From Astrothelium macrocarpum (lineage: Eukaryota > Ascomycota > Dothideomycetes > Trypetheliales > Trypetheliaceae), in contig JAGEMR010000052.1 of NCBI GenBank assembly GCA_021030915.1, positions 1-64,000 on the forward strand: a DNA stretch of 64,000 nucleotides, read 5' to 3'. Position numbers and translations under genes: made by a program. Below, piece after piece: positions 21,104-32,334 of this stretch. Every line of letters begins with the position of its first letter. The first letter of the stretch is position 1. The notes under the pieces were generated by a model. It worked only from the letters and a program-made list of their open reading frames with translations. It was not told where the DNA came from and did not search any database.

Positions 21104-21993
21104 GGTGTGCGCCTTTTCTGGATGAGAAGAGTAAAAATTTCGAAGCCAATCTTTCCTCCCCCTCTTCTGCCCTGCACAGTTCTCATTTCTGCTGGATGCA
21201 TTGGCTTTTTATATAATAACATCCTCTGTTGACTAAAGGAGCATTTTGACTGTCTCGGCGTTGAACACGTTGACTCAGAGGACTGGGCTGGGGTCAAAAT
21301 ATGCACCTTCTGCATTAAGTCGTAGCTCTACCGAATTACGGATAACGATAGAATCGCTTAAATTCTTTCCGACATAATGGAGTTCACGAGACTTTATTTA
21401 TTAGCCATTATGGCGTCATCGGCTTACCAGGGAGCGTTAGATAGTCCGGACAGTCATCCAGACTTCTACAGTAAGACGAGTAGAAAAACAGGAGACGGAG
21501 TGAAGGCATTATGGGACTTTCGAATTGATGATTTGGCATGCATATACCTAGTCCTGGTCTCTTCAGGTGGCTACCACATATTACTACCTAGTTCTCCTTT
21601 CCTACTCAATACTACCTTCCTACCCACTCATATAAACGTGAATAAGATGACTCAAGGCTACGACACGAATAGAAACACAGAGTCACTCTGTTTCTCCAAT
21701 TGCCATTCAGAAACTCTGGATGTTTGCCTGCGCTGGTAAACTGAGGAGTTTATTTTTTCTCAGTCTACTTTCCGCTTTTTCTAACAACGAAGGCTCAAAT
21801 GCCCATTTGGACCAATCAAGTCTAGCAAACAGATCACGGTGTTGAAGGTTCCATTTAGAGAAATCGAAGCAAATCGTTCCACCACCAACGCCTTATGCTC
21901 TATACAAAACATTTGACCAATTCGTCCTCGCAATGTGATGATTGAAATTTCCAGATCATGTAACCCACAACAGCTACTTATCTACGCTCCCGT
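21104..21993. other. Intergenic; promoter of the GNAT gene and 3' end of CBR1
   Basis: Contains the GNAT promoter (TATA-like atataaaaag in minus orientation near 21205-21215). An open frame at 21377-21739 shows no domain or coding bias. Nothing else is supported. Confidence 0.45.
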
Positions 21994-23133
21994 TCAGAAA
22001 CAGAAGATCTGATCTTCCAGCTTACTGACAGGTCTTGGCTTGGCATATCCCAGGGAGTCAGTCGCCTTCTTCATGGCGCTAACCATCGGGGGCGGCCCAC
22101 AGATAAGTATCTTGATGTCTCGAGCAGGAGCTGGTAGTTTTGCCTGGTAATCATATCGTCAGACTTGCACAAAATTCGAGAAATATTCCGAGCTTTCTCA
22201 CCTTGATCATATCCACTGTTACGAATCCTACTCCTCCGGTCCATCCTTCTGGTGGATTGTTAAGCACATAGTGCACCCTGAACCTGTTGTCGTCTCTTGC
22301 CAATTGATCCAAATCTTCCCGGAGCAGGATGTCATCCTCGTTGACATTTGCAAACAACAAATCCACCTCAGTCTTGTCACCTTCCTTTCTACCTCTTACG
22401 ATCGCCTTCACAATCTGCAGCATTGGTGTGATACCGGTACCGCCTGCGATCATCCCGAAATGCCGTACCATGTTTGGAGTGTAGACCATGGCGCCCTTGG
22501 GTCCCTTCACCTTGAGTGTTTGTCCAATTGAGAGGGATGCCATGTGCTTGGAGATATTGCCGGTAGGGTAGGATTTAATCATAAGGTCAAAGAAGCCGGG
22601 AACATCGTCCAATGTGATGGGAGTGTATGATCGCACAATCTCTTTGGTTTCTGTAGTGCCGGCTGAGGTGGTGACGGGGAGGTTGGCGGCAACAGAAATG
22701 TGTTGGCCAATAGGTAAGCCCAGGATGTCAGTTGGTCGAGGAAGAGAGAAGCGGTAACTGGGTGAAAAAGTCAGAACAGTGCATTAATTTCCAAGAAAAA
22801 AGATTGAGTGATTCATACATTGCGGTATTGCTGGAGACTTCGGTCTTTTCGCGGAGCTCGAAATTTTGGAATTCATCTGGCTTGAGGATTTTGCGCACTT
22901 CTGTGGAGGAAATGAGTAAATAATGATATCAAGGCCACATTTGTTCAGAACTTTGGAGTTTTCTTACGTCCATTGCTGAAGACTCTCCAAGCACCCAATA
23001 ACGCGCCCAGCACAGCAGCAACTGGAAGCCACTCCTTTTTAAAAACAGCAGTACCCACGAGAAGTAGTCCTACAGGCAAATATACACCGTTGATGTATTG
23101 AGGGGCAAGAAGAGATCCCGGTTTGGTAGACAT
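21994..23133 (-). CDS. CBR1: NADH-cytochrome b5 reductase, Cbr1 type
   Basis: Four exons: 23133-22968, 22900-22819, 22757-22202, 22143-21994 (introns GT-AG, 58-67 nt), giving 317 residues. The N-terminus has a short membrane anchor (YLPVGLLLVGTAVF...VAAVLGALLGAW). Then follow the FAD site RSYTPI, the flavin phosphate loop, the NADH site AGGTGITPM, ICGPPPM and the family terminus SKLEDQIFCF. It passes electrons from NADH to cytochrome b5 for fatty-acid desaturation, sterol synthesis and diphthamide formation, at the ER and outer mitochondrial membrane. The anchor and length fit Cbr1 and not the mitochondrial Mcr1 form. It is divergent from the DUF3605 gene. Confidence 0.92.
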
Positions 23134-23483
23134 TTTCAATGTTCTTTGGCCCCACGAGCTGAGCCCACAAGCTAAGCTCTCAAAATTCTTTAGCGGACGA
23201 CCTAACTTTTTATATCGCTCGAGGGAAATTGGAGAAAGTCCGGTGCTGTCCTCGAAATTCCAGCCGTGTAAGACCCTTGGTAAAGTTTATATACAGATTG
23301 ATCCAATCAATCAAAATCATTAGTGTTCTACCGGGGAGGCTTACAAAACGTAAATAAGCGCAGAAATTTGGGGGAGAAATTCCCGAATTGGGAGGGCGAT
23401 CCACAATCGATAAGATAATCGAAACACCAAATCGCCATCGGCTCATCTTGTATCCGTTTGACCACTTTCAAGCTCTCTGAGCG
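23134..23483. promoter_or_regulatory. Divergent promoter, CBR1 / DUF3605 gene
   Basis: 350 bp between the two start codons. It includes tttatatcgctcg near 23209 (possible TATA for the minus-strand gene) and a short direct repeat of atcaatc/gatcc type around 23295-23310. No regulator site can be named. Confidence 0.45.
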
Positions 23484-24228
23484 ATGGTCGCGAAGGAAGA
23501 GGACTTCGACCCCAATGCTCTACCATACGTCCTTACAGACATTGATCACGAGGTCTTGGCTCAGACAGATGAGGAATTCCATTCCCAGACATGGGAGGAC
23601 CTGAAGCAGATCATATGTACAGGACCTCAAATCAACATTTGGCGCCACTCAATAACCGTTTCGTTTTACAGCAGAAAATCGCCTTGAGACTCTCAAGCGC
23701 AAACCTTCTGACCTCCGCAAATACCTTACCTGGTTGACGCGCACAAAGGCTACATACGGGAGCATCACTATCTACATTCTACAAGAGCGTCTGCACTGGA
23801 AACCGCTCCCTCCGCCAGTAGATGCGCCTGGGTCGGATATCGCGCCCACGTTTGACTATAAGAATGTCCATCCATTCGCAGATCCTGACGACTACTGCAT
23901 ACTAAAAAATGATTGGCCGTACGCTCTTGCTGACGGCATCCATCATCTCGTAGTATGGCTGAAGACTCCAATCTCCGTTAAGCCCGAAACTGGTGAAATC
24001 ACGGAAGTGGGTCGAGACATTGTGGACAAATGGGTGCAAGAGACGTTTGTGGAGCGAATCATGCGAGAAGGCGGTGCAAGTGGAGGAAGCTCGTCCAGAG
24101 AGGAAGCCTTAGATAAGGTGCTGTGGTTTAAAAATTGGACCAGATTGCAGAGCGTTCGGGGCCTGGATCATATCCATGTTCTACTGAGAGATATTCCTAA
24201 GTCGCTGCAAGAGGAATGGATGAAATAG
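23484..24228 (+). CDS. DUF3605 protein (N-acetylglucosamine-induced protein 1-like)
   Basis: Two exons, 23484-23616 and 23672-24228 (55-nt phase-1 intron, GTACAG...TTTACAG), giving 229 residues. Blocks typical of the DUF3605 family are FDPNALPYVLTDID, LKRKPSDLRKYLTW, YGSITIYILQERLHW, DDYCILKNDWPYAL, GIHHLVVWLKTPI and WFKNWTRLQSVRGLDHIHVLLRD. The family is widespread in fungi and includes a yeast gene induced by N-acetylglucosamine; its biochemical activity is not known. There is no signal peptide or membrane segment, so cytosolic location is likely. The start codon follows an in-frame stop region and matches the family's N-terminus. Confidence 0.85.
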
Positions 24229-24400
24229 ATGTGATAGAGGTAATAGAGATAACAATATACACGGAGGTATGCAACTCCATCACGCCACCCTCACCCATGG
24301 TCCTTAAACTTTCATAGACGCATTACCGTACCCATTCCTTAGATACAAGATTATTCCTTACCCTTTACGCTGAACGCATCAATTGTTTCAAACTCCACTG

Positions 24401-25840
24401 CTACACAATATTATATGGTTCTCTTCTCTGGCCATAATCCAGCCTTGACGGCGGGTCTGGTGCAAGAGGTTCCGCTCCGCTAGGTCGAACCGGACTCTCG
24501 TCGCTGTCCCTTTCTCGAACATGAATGACTGGGTCGTCCGCATCATCATTGTGACTCTTGTCATACGACGTCGCGGTTTTGCTTTCTGTCTTCTTCCTTG
24601 AGCGGGTATCATCCGTTGGCAGTAGTTCGAATTCCCAATCTCCTCGCGTTTGCGCTCCAATCGCTATATTCTGCTTTCTCGAATTCGATCCCCCAGACTT
24701 ATCTGAGGACACTTTGTTTGCTTTGCCAACGCGGCTGGAAGCCAAGAGTGGAGCCAATTTGCGGAATAGTGGTTTCAGGGCAGACAACGACGCTGCCATA
24801 ATAACTACCGCTCCTTCTAGCTCTGCCCAAATAAATAGATTTATGAGAGCAACTTTTTCCAAATCAGCATTTTGGTTCATTGCCAGATAGGGTTCTGAAG
24901 CTGTTCCTCACCCATGATGTCAGATGATTTTGTAACCCATTCAACTTCAATTGTTTTGACAATGGTTGTGATCATGGCACTATTGTCGCTTGATGTTAGT
25001 GGATTGATAAGTGACGAGCATAAAGCATATAATACGTACAATATGCTCAAGCCGAGAAGGAATGCCAGGGATATCTTTATAGCCAGTCTGAGTTGTAACT
25101 TCCAAATGATCCACAGCGGAACGACGGTCAATAGAAGATCCGTCACAACACTCGTAGCTGTGCCATGGCATGAGTATGGTTCAATTTCGTAAACAGTGAG
25201 GAAAGACTTTTCATACAGCTCTGAAAGATTCCTATGCCGCTCTGTACACTCTTAGGTAGGCAATGATCCTTTCTAGCCTCTGACATATTCCAGACGCCAC
25301 TGATATGAGTGCCACACTGCCCGTATGTAATGATGGTGAAGATACCATTACCCAAAATTTGCACGACGATAAGTCCGTAGAGAATGTATTTCTTTATGCG
25401 ATCTTGTCGTCCTATAAGCCGCAAAAGTGTAATGGCAAAAGAGATTCGACCGAGCATGCCACACACAGCGCCGATGGGTTCAGACATCAGAAGCCACTTA
25501 AGAGCCTCGGAGATTTGGGTAGGGCTCAAAAAATATATTTGTCGACCCAGGCCCCAATTGCACGAAACTTGCACCATTGCTGCTACCACCCAGTTCAGAA
25601 GCTATCTTGCAATGAGCATTGTGACCTTGGATTATGACATACGCTACTGCTTACAAGAGAAACAACAAGAAGGTAATCATCCAATGCAACATTTTTTACA
25701 ATCGCGGCTCTAGTGTAGAGCCGTAACAGAACAATAACCGTCGAAAGAGCATTCACTCCATAACTCACTCCTAATAGATGTGGAGCAGCATTGAAGCTTG
25801 GATCAGAGCCTGGTGGCCCATGGGGAGGAGCACTAGACAT
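24401..25840 (-). CDS. Rhodopsin-domain (SAT4/PTH11-like) integral membrane protein
   Basis: Five exons: 25840-25655, 25601-25217, 25157-25040, 24979-24912, 24852-24401, giving 402 residues. Seven hydrophobic helices can be followed, with family blocks LRLYTRAAIVKNVALDDYLLV, RISFAITLLRL, TDLLLTVVPLWIIW, AMITTIVKTIE and LFIWAELEGAVVIMAASLSALKPLF. The C-terminal tail is polar, Ser/Asp/Arg-rich. The family is typical of Pezizomycotina and includes PTH11-type receptor-like proteins of pathogens, although most members lack a CFEM domain, as here. The last intron is inferred with a weak acceptor (AAAAAG), chosen because it keeps family spacing; exon 4/5 may need correction. Ligand and role are unknown. 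Confidence 0.82.
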
Positions 25841-28800
25841 TTCTTCCTCAAAGGAATCGAATCCTTTGAACAAGATAGCTAGCGCTCATGTATAGAAAAA
25901 CCTAGCACGCATAGTAAATGATAAAGGATGAATTGAAAGTCCAAGCAAAACTGTCATAGGCCTAGTGAAGGTTAAAAACAAATGCTAGATTCCGCGCTTT
26001 TCATGCGTAATATTAGACGCTTCCCGTCTTCCGGAATAAGACGATCACCGTTCAACTCAACTTGACTGGATTAGATCGAGCATGCCAGCTCGGCAGATGC
26101 GGCTGACATGCTTAAGGTTAGAAGTGTCCACACTCCAACAATGGTGCGTTGTGGATCCTCATAGATGCGTAGCGGCGGACAGATCATGGAGATGGAATCG
26201 CTCATGGAGGATAATTTCTTTCTGCTATTGGTGGCTACTCGGCTCGCTTAATGATTTCCATGAGCGGTTGTAGCATAATGCATGGCGTCACCTCGTGGCT
26301 ATGGCACTACGATGAGACTAGGCAGAAATAAAGGAACGGCGTCGTTGGCTTGTGTGGGGGGAGTCGAAAAGGGTGACGGCTCTCATACTCCACAGCCTGT
26401 GCTGCAAAATACTGGCACTGTAAGTGCGGCATAAATTGGAATACGAAAAGAGTTTTCCTGCAATAACACCACGCAGCCCTACACCATTATTAATAGCGTG
26501 CTGCACCTGGCGCACCAGCGGAAGGATCCCATCGGACAAGCCCTTTCATCCTTAGAACCAAGGCTAAGGATATTGGAAACGGGAAGGAGGCAAAAAAGCA
26601 AGTTTCTCCTGCAGGAGATGCTGGCGCTGGGCTAGTTGCATTGTGGGGATTGCACATCAGCTCCAGATCGACACCAAGTCTATTACCTCAAAAGCCAGTT
26701 CCACACCCGAAAAGTCCTTCGGTCAAGAAACGCAAGCACGCAACGAAAAGATCGAAGAAGAAGATGTGTTGACAGTGTTGATGTGCTCCAAATGAGAAAA
26801 ACATCGGAGTGATGTAATGGCCTCAGGCAATATTGCAGGGGCTCATAGATCCAGGAGCCCTAGTCTGCATGACATCGTTCCCTAGCTGATGGATGGCGAC
26901 CCGACCCGTTCGTCCAATCCACCATGATGGATTTTAGACAAAAGTAGCACATTCAGCGATCGCTTTATAGGTCTCTATAAGAAGCTCCAAGCAACGACCT
27001 ATACCCACAAAACGCTGGCGTCACTGCTTACGTCTTCGAGCTTAGTTGGACTTGTCACGGTCACGGATCCATGCCTGGTACTTACCTATTAGATTTTACA
27101 CGAACTGGGCACAGCACAGTTTTTCGCATACCTGTCACATACAACGTCCTCTTCCAACACCTTTAACTCAAACGACAACGTGCCACAAAGATTCAAAATG
27201 CCTATCAGATGAAAGAATCTTTTTGAGTGGTCTCCGCACGATCCTCAAGCACAAAGCAAGTCTCATCGGCAACTCCGGAATTCGAGTAGAATATCCAAAT
27301 AGAATGCAGAACTTCGGAATTGTAAGAAGAACCATTAATCTTTTATGGCAAAGATTTTTCAAACGGAACTCTGGCCCATCTTTCGTCCCTAAGACTTGGG
27401 ACTTTTTCAGGTCCCATATCTTGTAGGGATTGCTCTACTCGAGACTTCAGTGGTCAATCTCGAATCTCAGTCAACAGGCATCCACATGGATACGCAAATC
27501 GAAATATTAACGCTCGAAATGTAGGTATCGTCCACTGGAACATCTTGTGTCAAACCTCGGTCCATGAACACCGGTGCGGCTTAAGGTACTATTTTGTGGT
27601 ATGACCCTCAATGTTGAAAGATGGAACCACAAACCTTACACATTGGATCGAGACGGGTAAGACGACTGCCGAGCGAGTTGATTATTGATACTCTAAGCTG
27701 GAGGCTGCCAGTCAAAAGGTATTGCGAAACTGGACAAGTAGCCGAGAGGACTTTCCGACTCTGAGTCGTATCCAGTAACTTGATTTCATTGCGGAATGTC
27801 CGGACAATAACCCATGCCTTTTTCGACCCATACGGATCTAACAGTGGCCATTGATGCTCCCAAATAATCACAATATCCGATTCAAATGTAAAGAGTGCTA
27901 ATAGTAGTGATGAAATGGAATTTATGGAATTTAAGGCAAGGGATAATGAAAGGTCAAGTGCACATGAACAAAGCACCTGGGATTGACTGATAGTTCTGTG
28001 GAAAATTCTTCCATTCTGATCTTGTAGGTGCTACGAAAAATCTCTCAACAGCCTGCTCGCTTAGAAGCTTCTTCAAAAGACACATCTTGACTTATTCTAC
28101 ATCCGGTAAAAAAAAGATCATAAGGTGCGTTCGTTGAGGTGCTTGCATACGACCACGCACTCCATGGGTTCGTTGCCAAGTATTTCCAGGTCATCCGCCT
28201 CTTGCTTTCTTCACTTGGCTTTCCATCACCAATCTCTCTCACCTCATAAAAGTCATATCGCACACCTCTGGTTTGTAGTCAGCAATAAGGTCGCGACGGT
28301 GTCTGACGACTCTGACGTTCGAATGCCGGCAGCGTCGTCGAATTTCATCAAAATCAAAATCACCGGTCTGGAGCGGAAAGTGGCCAGCTCAAAACGCCTT
28401 GGCAAAAGAAATTCTTGGTCGTCGAGAGCGGTCGAAAAGCGTTTCGCACTGTCGGGTCCCCTCCACGAGGGCGTGCGCAAGGGCCCAAGCTGCAGAAGGT
28501 GCCCCTCATGATCGGCTGTCGCGCCAATGGGAGCGCTCCCAGTCGCCGGAACGTGTCTTGGCTGCTGGCATCAAAAGCGGGGCGCGCCCCTGCTAGATGA
28601 GAAAATGCGGTGAATGCTCTTGCAACTTCCCCGCTAGTTGGCACGCTTTGTTGCTCGCTGGCGGACGGCTGCCTAATTTTTGCGGCCTCTCTCGGATTGG
28701 AGTCTTGCTTTGGAGGCGCGACTCACCGATGGGAGGACGAGAAGCATAATGCGGTTCCAGACGTTCGGAGTAGATTTGGACTTGGCCTTCTAACTCTAAG

Positions 28801-29036
28801 ATAACAATTATCGTATATATTGTAGCCTTGCGGCCTTTTCAGCCTTACCTTCCCATCTTCTCTCTCGCACACAACTTGCTTTTGTCTGCCCGTGTACAAA
28901 TCTTTCTGCCTCGTCACTGCCCGACTGCCCGACTGCCCGACTGCCCGACTGCCCGACGTCATTGCGAAAAGCAGACCATACGCCCCGAGAAAGCCTGTGA
29001 AAGCCTGTGTCGCTTTTTTGGAGATTCTAGCCAACC
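25841..29036. other. Gene-poor 3.2 kb intergenic region
   Basis: No frame with a recognisable family on either strand. Minus-strand frames 27608-27976 and 28045-28263 have somewhat protein-like composition but no domain, and plus frame 26457-26650 ends quickly. A GC-rich stretch lies at 28420-28600. The region also holds an 8-bp tandem repeat (28917-28956). It could contain degraded genes or a noncoding transcript. Confidence 0.4.
28917..28956 (+). repeat. 8-bp tandem repeat, five perfect units
   Basis: Unit ctgcccga repeated five times without interruption, about 80 nt before the start of the SR-rich small protein. It is in the likely 5' untranslated region or core promoter of that gene. 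Length variation among strains would be expected. Confidence 0.9.
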
Positions 29037-29612
29037 ATGCCGCGTCCAAGCTACCCTCCCCAACCAAAACGCAATATCACAACCGCTTCGATGAGTTCCT
29101 CAGCCTCGACCGCATCGACGAGCTCGCTCAGCTCACCCTCCTATGCTGCAGCACCAACATCATATTTCTCACCAGTCTCGCCTACCTCTTCCACCTCGTC
29201 AGCAACGTCGCCCGTCTCGCCTGCTGAACGTTCCTTTTTTGGAGCCATTACCCAGTCGATACGCGAACGGTCTCGGTCAAGGTCACGCGGGCGTCGCTCG
29301 CGCAGCAGATCACCCCTCCCCATCTCGGGCGCTGCATCAAATCCCTCGGCCTTGCCGTCGCCACCGATAAAATCGGGGGCCTCGTCGCGGCCGTCCAGCA
29401 GTAAAACCGTGCCAAGTGCGAGCGACCGGGCAGCAGCGGCGGCACAGCGTAAATCGCACGGTCGTGTGAGCAGTTATGGCGGACAGACTAGTCACAATGG
29501 GACCATGGCTGTAGCGCAATGTGGAAGACACAGCAATGATTGGCTGTTTGGAGGATTCAGTGTAACAGGCACTGTAAAGAATTTCATTGGAGAGAGACGA
29601 GATGGATCATGA
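29037..29612 (+). CDS. Small Ser/Arg-rich protein with conserved C-terminal patch, unknown function
   Basis: Single exon, 191 residues, ATG at 29037. The N-terminal half is low-complexity Ser/Thr/Pro/Ala, followed by an Arg-Ser repeat (RSRSRSRGRRSRSRS) like that of SR proteins, then a disordered Ser/Ala section. The C-terminal 40 residues look ordered and non-repetitive (AVAQCGRHSNDWLFGGFSVTGTVK), which suggests selection for a real protein. No RNA-recognition motif is present. Nuclear location is plausible because of the RS stretch. Codon use is normal. I do not recognise a named family. Confidence 0.65.
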   Translation: MPRPSYPPQPKRNITTASMSSSASTASTSSLSSPSYAAAPTSYFSPVSPTSSTSSATSPVSPAERSFFGAITQSIRERSRSRSRGRRSRSRSPLPISGAASNPSALPSPPIKSGASSRPSSSKTVPSASDRAAAAAQRKSHGRVSSYGGQTSHNGTMAVAQCGRHSNDWLFGGFSVTGTVKNFIGERRDGS

Positions 29613-30359
29613 GTGGTTTTGAAAGGAATCGAGAACGAGGTTTCATTTTTCAGGAAATCAGGTTGCATGCTTGACGGGCTCGGCATAAGAAAGCAAAATT
29701 ACTCAAACGCGATATGAACGCGCTGGAAGCTAATAATGACACTGGACGGCCGGACCGAATGCTGGCAAAACAGAACTATTACGAAACTGGGGGATTCATT
29801 GCGATTCAGCGACTCATATTCTAGTATTTTTGCATTACCACGAGAGATACCATAGTCTGCAACTTGACTGCATTAGCATCAAAATCTATTCACATTTCGA
29901 CATTTTGAGATTCAACCTTTTGAAAGCTTGCTTACTTTGTCATAAGTGCTATGCCTTATAAATACTGCCAAAGGTTCGAGATTTTGGTCATCGCTTTGAG
30001 AAATGATTGTCATCTCGCGCACTCATTTAACGCCCTCATGCCCGTGACACCGAAATTCGTATGGATTCGGGTCGATCATTGGAGCGTAGCAGTATTGAGG
30101 CAAAGATCCACCCGGATCCAGTAGCAGGCCCTGAGCTGGAAAGAATACTTCTGGCATTCCATGGCAGCAGAGACCTTCGTCGAACATGCCGAGCGCTTAT
30201 TCGCATCCGTCTAAGGCCCTCATATCCAAGACGTACCATCAGATCGACTCTGAAGACAATGTACGCATTTCCACATCACCATTGATAGTGCGCGTGGAAA
30301 CCAAGATGGCAATCCCCTCTTCAGCCACATGTCTAATCTCGTCTCTCTGCCCCAAATCA
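29613..30359. other. Convergent intergenic region, no gene seen
   Basis: Lies between the stop of the SR-rich protein gene and the stop of the minus-strand TRS20 gene. It is AT-rich in the middle (29820-29960). Open frames around 30036-30449 are short and overlap in several frames, with no domain. Confidence 0.45.
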
Positions 30360-31063
30360 TTAAAGATATTTCTTTGCCGCTGCAGCTACTCGCGCCCGAA
30401 AGACAGGGCTTCGCACGGGTGCATTCAATGCATAAAATGGATTCATTAGATTCTTGACCCACGCATCATACACCTCGACCATGAACTGACGCACGGCCTC
30501 CTCTGCAGCAGCCGATGTAGGGTTCGATGCGATACTCGAACTGCTAGTACGCGAGGTATTTCCAATGCTCGCCGTTGAAAGGCGCGAGCTAGAGATCGAC
30601 TGAGTGGTTGGTTGAGTAGAGAGGGACGCGTGGGTGTTTGGAGCAGATGGGTCAGGGTTGTGGAGCAAGAGAAATTTGACGTTGCCGCCTGTGAGGAAGC
30701 AAGAGATGTGGTTATTGTAGAAACGATCGATATGTTTGAGGTACCTGAGAGAGGTCAATTTACTCGATCATCTGGTAACTCACCAAATGAGATTCGATAA
30801 TACCAAAACCGATCGTCTTGTTCGGAATAGAGATGATTGAGAATGCAAACTGAGTACATGGACGCCAAGAAGACTCACATTTGTCCGCTGCCCCATTGTA
30901 CCTCTTCAACAATATCCAGACTGCTGTGAACGATAAACTGATTCATGTGTCTGGCCTCTTCTCTAAAGCGAGCAATGCCATCCCCACCTTGCTTAGAGGT
31001 GCCAAACTCATGCTCGAACAGCGGATTGTCTTTGGTGCCTACAATGGCAAAGTAGTACGACAT
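30360..31063 (-). CDS. TRS20: TRAPP complex subunit Trs20 / sedlin (TRAPPC2)
   Basis: Two exons, 31063-30879 and 30744-30360, with a 134-nt intron (GTGAGT...CTCTCAG), giving 189 residues. The N-terminus YYFAIVGTKDNPLFEHEFG, the block MNQFIVHSSLDIVEEVQW, YLKHIDRFYNNHISCFLTGGNVKFLLLH and the C-terminal RSPVFRARVAAAAKKYL are diagnostic of sedlin. This longin-fold protein is a core adaptor of the TRAPP complexes that activate Rab1/Ypt1 in ER-Golgi traffic. Human sedlin has 140 residues; the extra length here is one Ser/Thr-rich insertion (about 50 residues) between the longin strands and the C-terminal helix, a place where yeast Trs20 is also longer. It is divergent from mL60, with 201 bp between the starts. 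Confidence 0.94.
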
Positions 31064-31264
31064 GATTCAAATCATATGATCTCGACCCTGATCTTAAAAA
31101 CAACGACCCAAGGTGCGTGAGCGTATTGGCATCTACAAAGTGGTTGAATATTCAGTAAGCTATCGGTCTTTACGCCCTCCGATTGGCCCGCAAGCTTCCC
31201 ATCCAAGACTTCATCTCTTCCATTTCCCACCATCTCAAAATCCACCTCCCCACCATCTTCCACA

Positions 31265-31944
31265 ATGTTCGGACCCTTCCGCTCAACAACTCCCTTATCA
31301 GGCGGTCTATTGTGGTAAGTCCATTGCCCGAAAATCCAGCCGTCTTCCCTTGCCCCTCGAGTTCCATCTAAATCGCTAACTACCCACTCACTAGGAAAAT
31401 CCCCTGGCGCCTCTCCTCTACCCGCAAAGCCCGACACCGCGAGCGCCTTCGCCGCGTTGACAACATCGTCTCCACGCTCGACACGGCACTCGCCAAGCTG
31501 CGGCCACAGCTTGCGCCGGCAGCGCTCGCGAACAAGAAGGTCGTGCGCGAGTTTCGGGAGGGCGTGAGGGAGCAGAAGCGGCAGCAACAGGAACAGCGGG
31601 AGCAACTGGCTACGAATGCAGAGGCAGCTGCAGCAACAGGTGGAGTGGAGGGGGAAGGAGGATTGGGTGAAGAGGACGCAGTGGCGGCGAGGACGGTGCG
31701 GCAGATGGGCCAGATGACGAAATTGATTGAGCGGTGGAAAAAGGAGATGCCGACGGAGGCGGAGATGTTGCCGAGGGATAAATATACAATGTTTGATCGG
31801 AAGGAGAAGAAGTATCGAAAGGGGATTCATAGTGAGTTTGTCAGGGGGAGGACTTTTTTTTTCGGTGGTTATGCTAATCAATTGGTGATAGAGCTGCCAA
31901 AGTGGACACGAGTCTCGCAACGACTAAATCCTCCGGGATTTTAA
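31265..31944 (+). CDS. MRPL31: Mitochondrial large-subunit ribosomal protein mL60 (MRPL31)
   Basis: Three exons, 31265-31314, 31395-31831 and 31892-31944, giving 179 residues. The N-terminus MFGPFRSTTPLSGGLLWKIPWRLSS, split by the first intron inside the Trp codon, and the C-terminus RKGIHKLPKWTRVS, split by the second, match yeast Mrpl31 closely. The middle (about residues 55-110) is Ala/Gln/Glu-rich and longer than in yeast (131 residues). The protein belongs to the fungal 54S mitoribosomal subunit. The first exon is only 50 nt and the last only 53 nt, so a plain open-frame search finds just the middle. Confidence 0.92.
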
Positions 31945-32334
31945 GAACAATCGCTTGTGTTGTATGGAGCACTTTGCACATATCAAGGAATGTGGTAGTG
32001 CACGCGGTAGGCGATCAAAGGGTCCATGTAGATATGTACGAATGCACACGCATTTACGGGCGTTCTGAGAACTCAATGTGTGTGTAAAAATAAATCAGGG
32101 ACCATTGCTGGTTTTGAATATAAATCTAAATGATAACTACATAAATAGCGTTCTCCACATCCCAATGCCAAGACATGCTTTAAGTTCTGTGAATGCTATA
32201 TAAAACGAATGTTCAAAATACCACCCAAATGCGATTGATAATAATGGCGACGATAGGTAAGTATGCCAATGCACAAGCCAAGCATGATGTCCACTCTTTG
32301 ACCAGGATATCCGAACTCTTGAACCACAAAGCAA
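31945..32334. other. Convergent 3' intergenic region
   Basis: Between the mL60 stop and the stop of the minus-strand flavoprotein reductase gene. It is AT-rich (ataaatcaggg, tgaatataaatctaaatg), consistent with overlapping 3' untranslated regions. No gene seen. Confidence 0.5.

Noticed and set aside
26451..26660. Plus-strand open stretch with helical-looking residues in the gene-poor region
   Set aside because: No start codon, no domain and no extension on either side by plausible splicing.
27608..28263. Two minus-strand frames that could be exons of one gene
   Set aside because: No family resemblance, and no splice pair that joins them while keeping frame could be supported.
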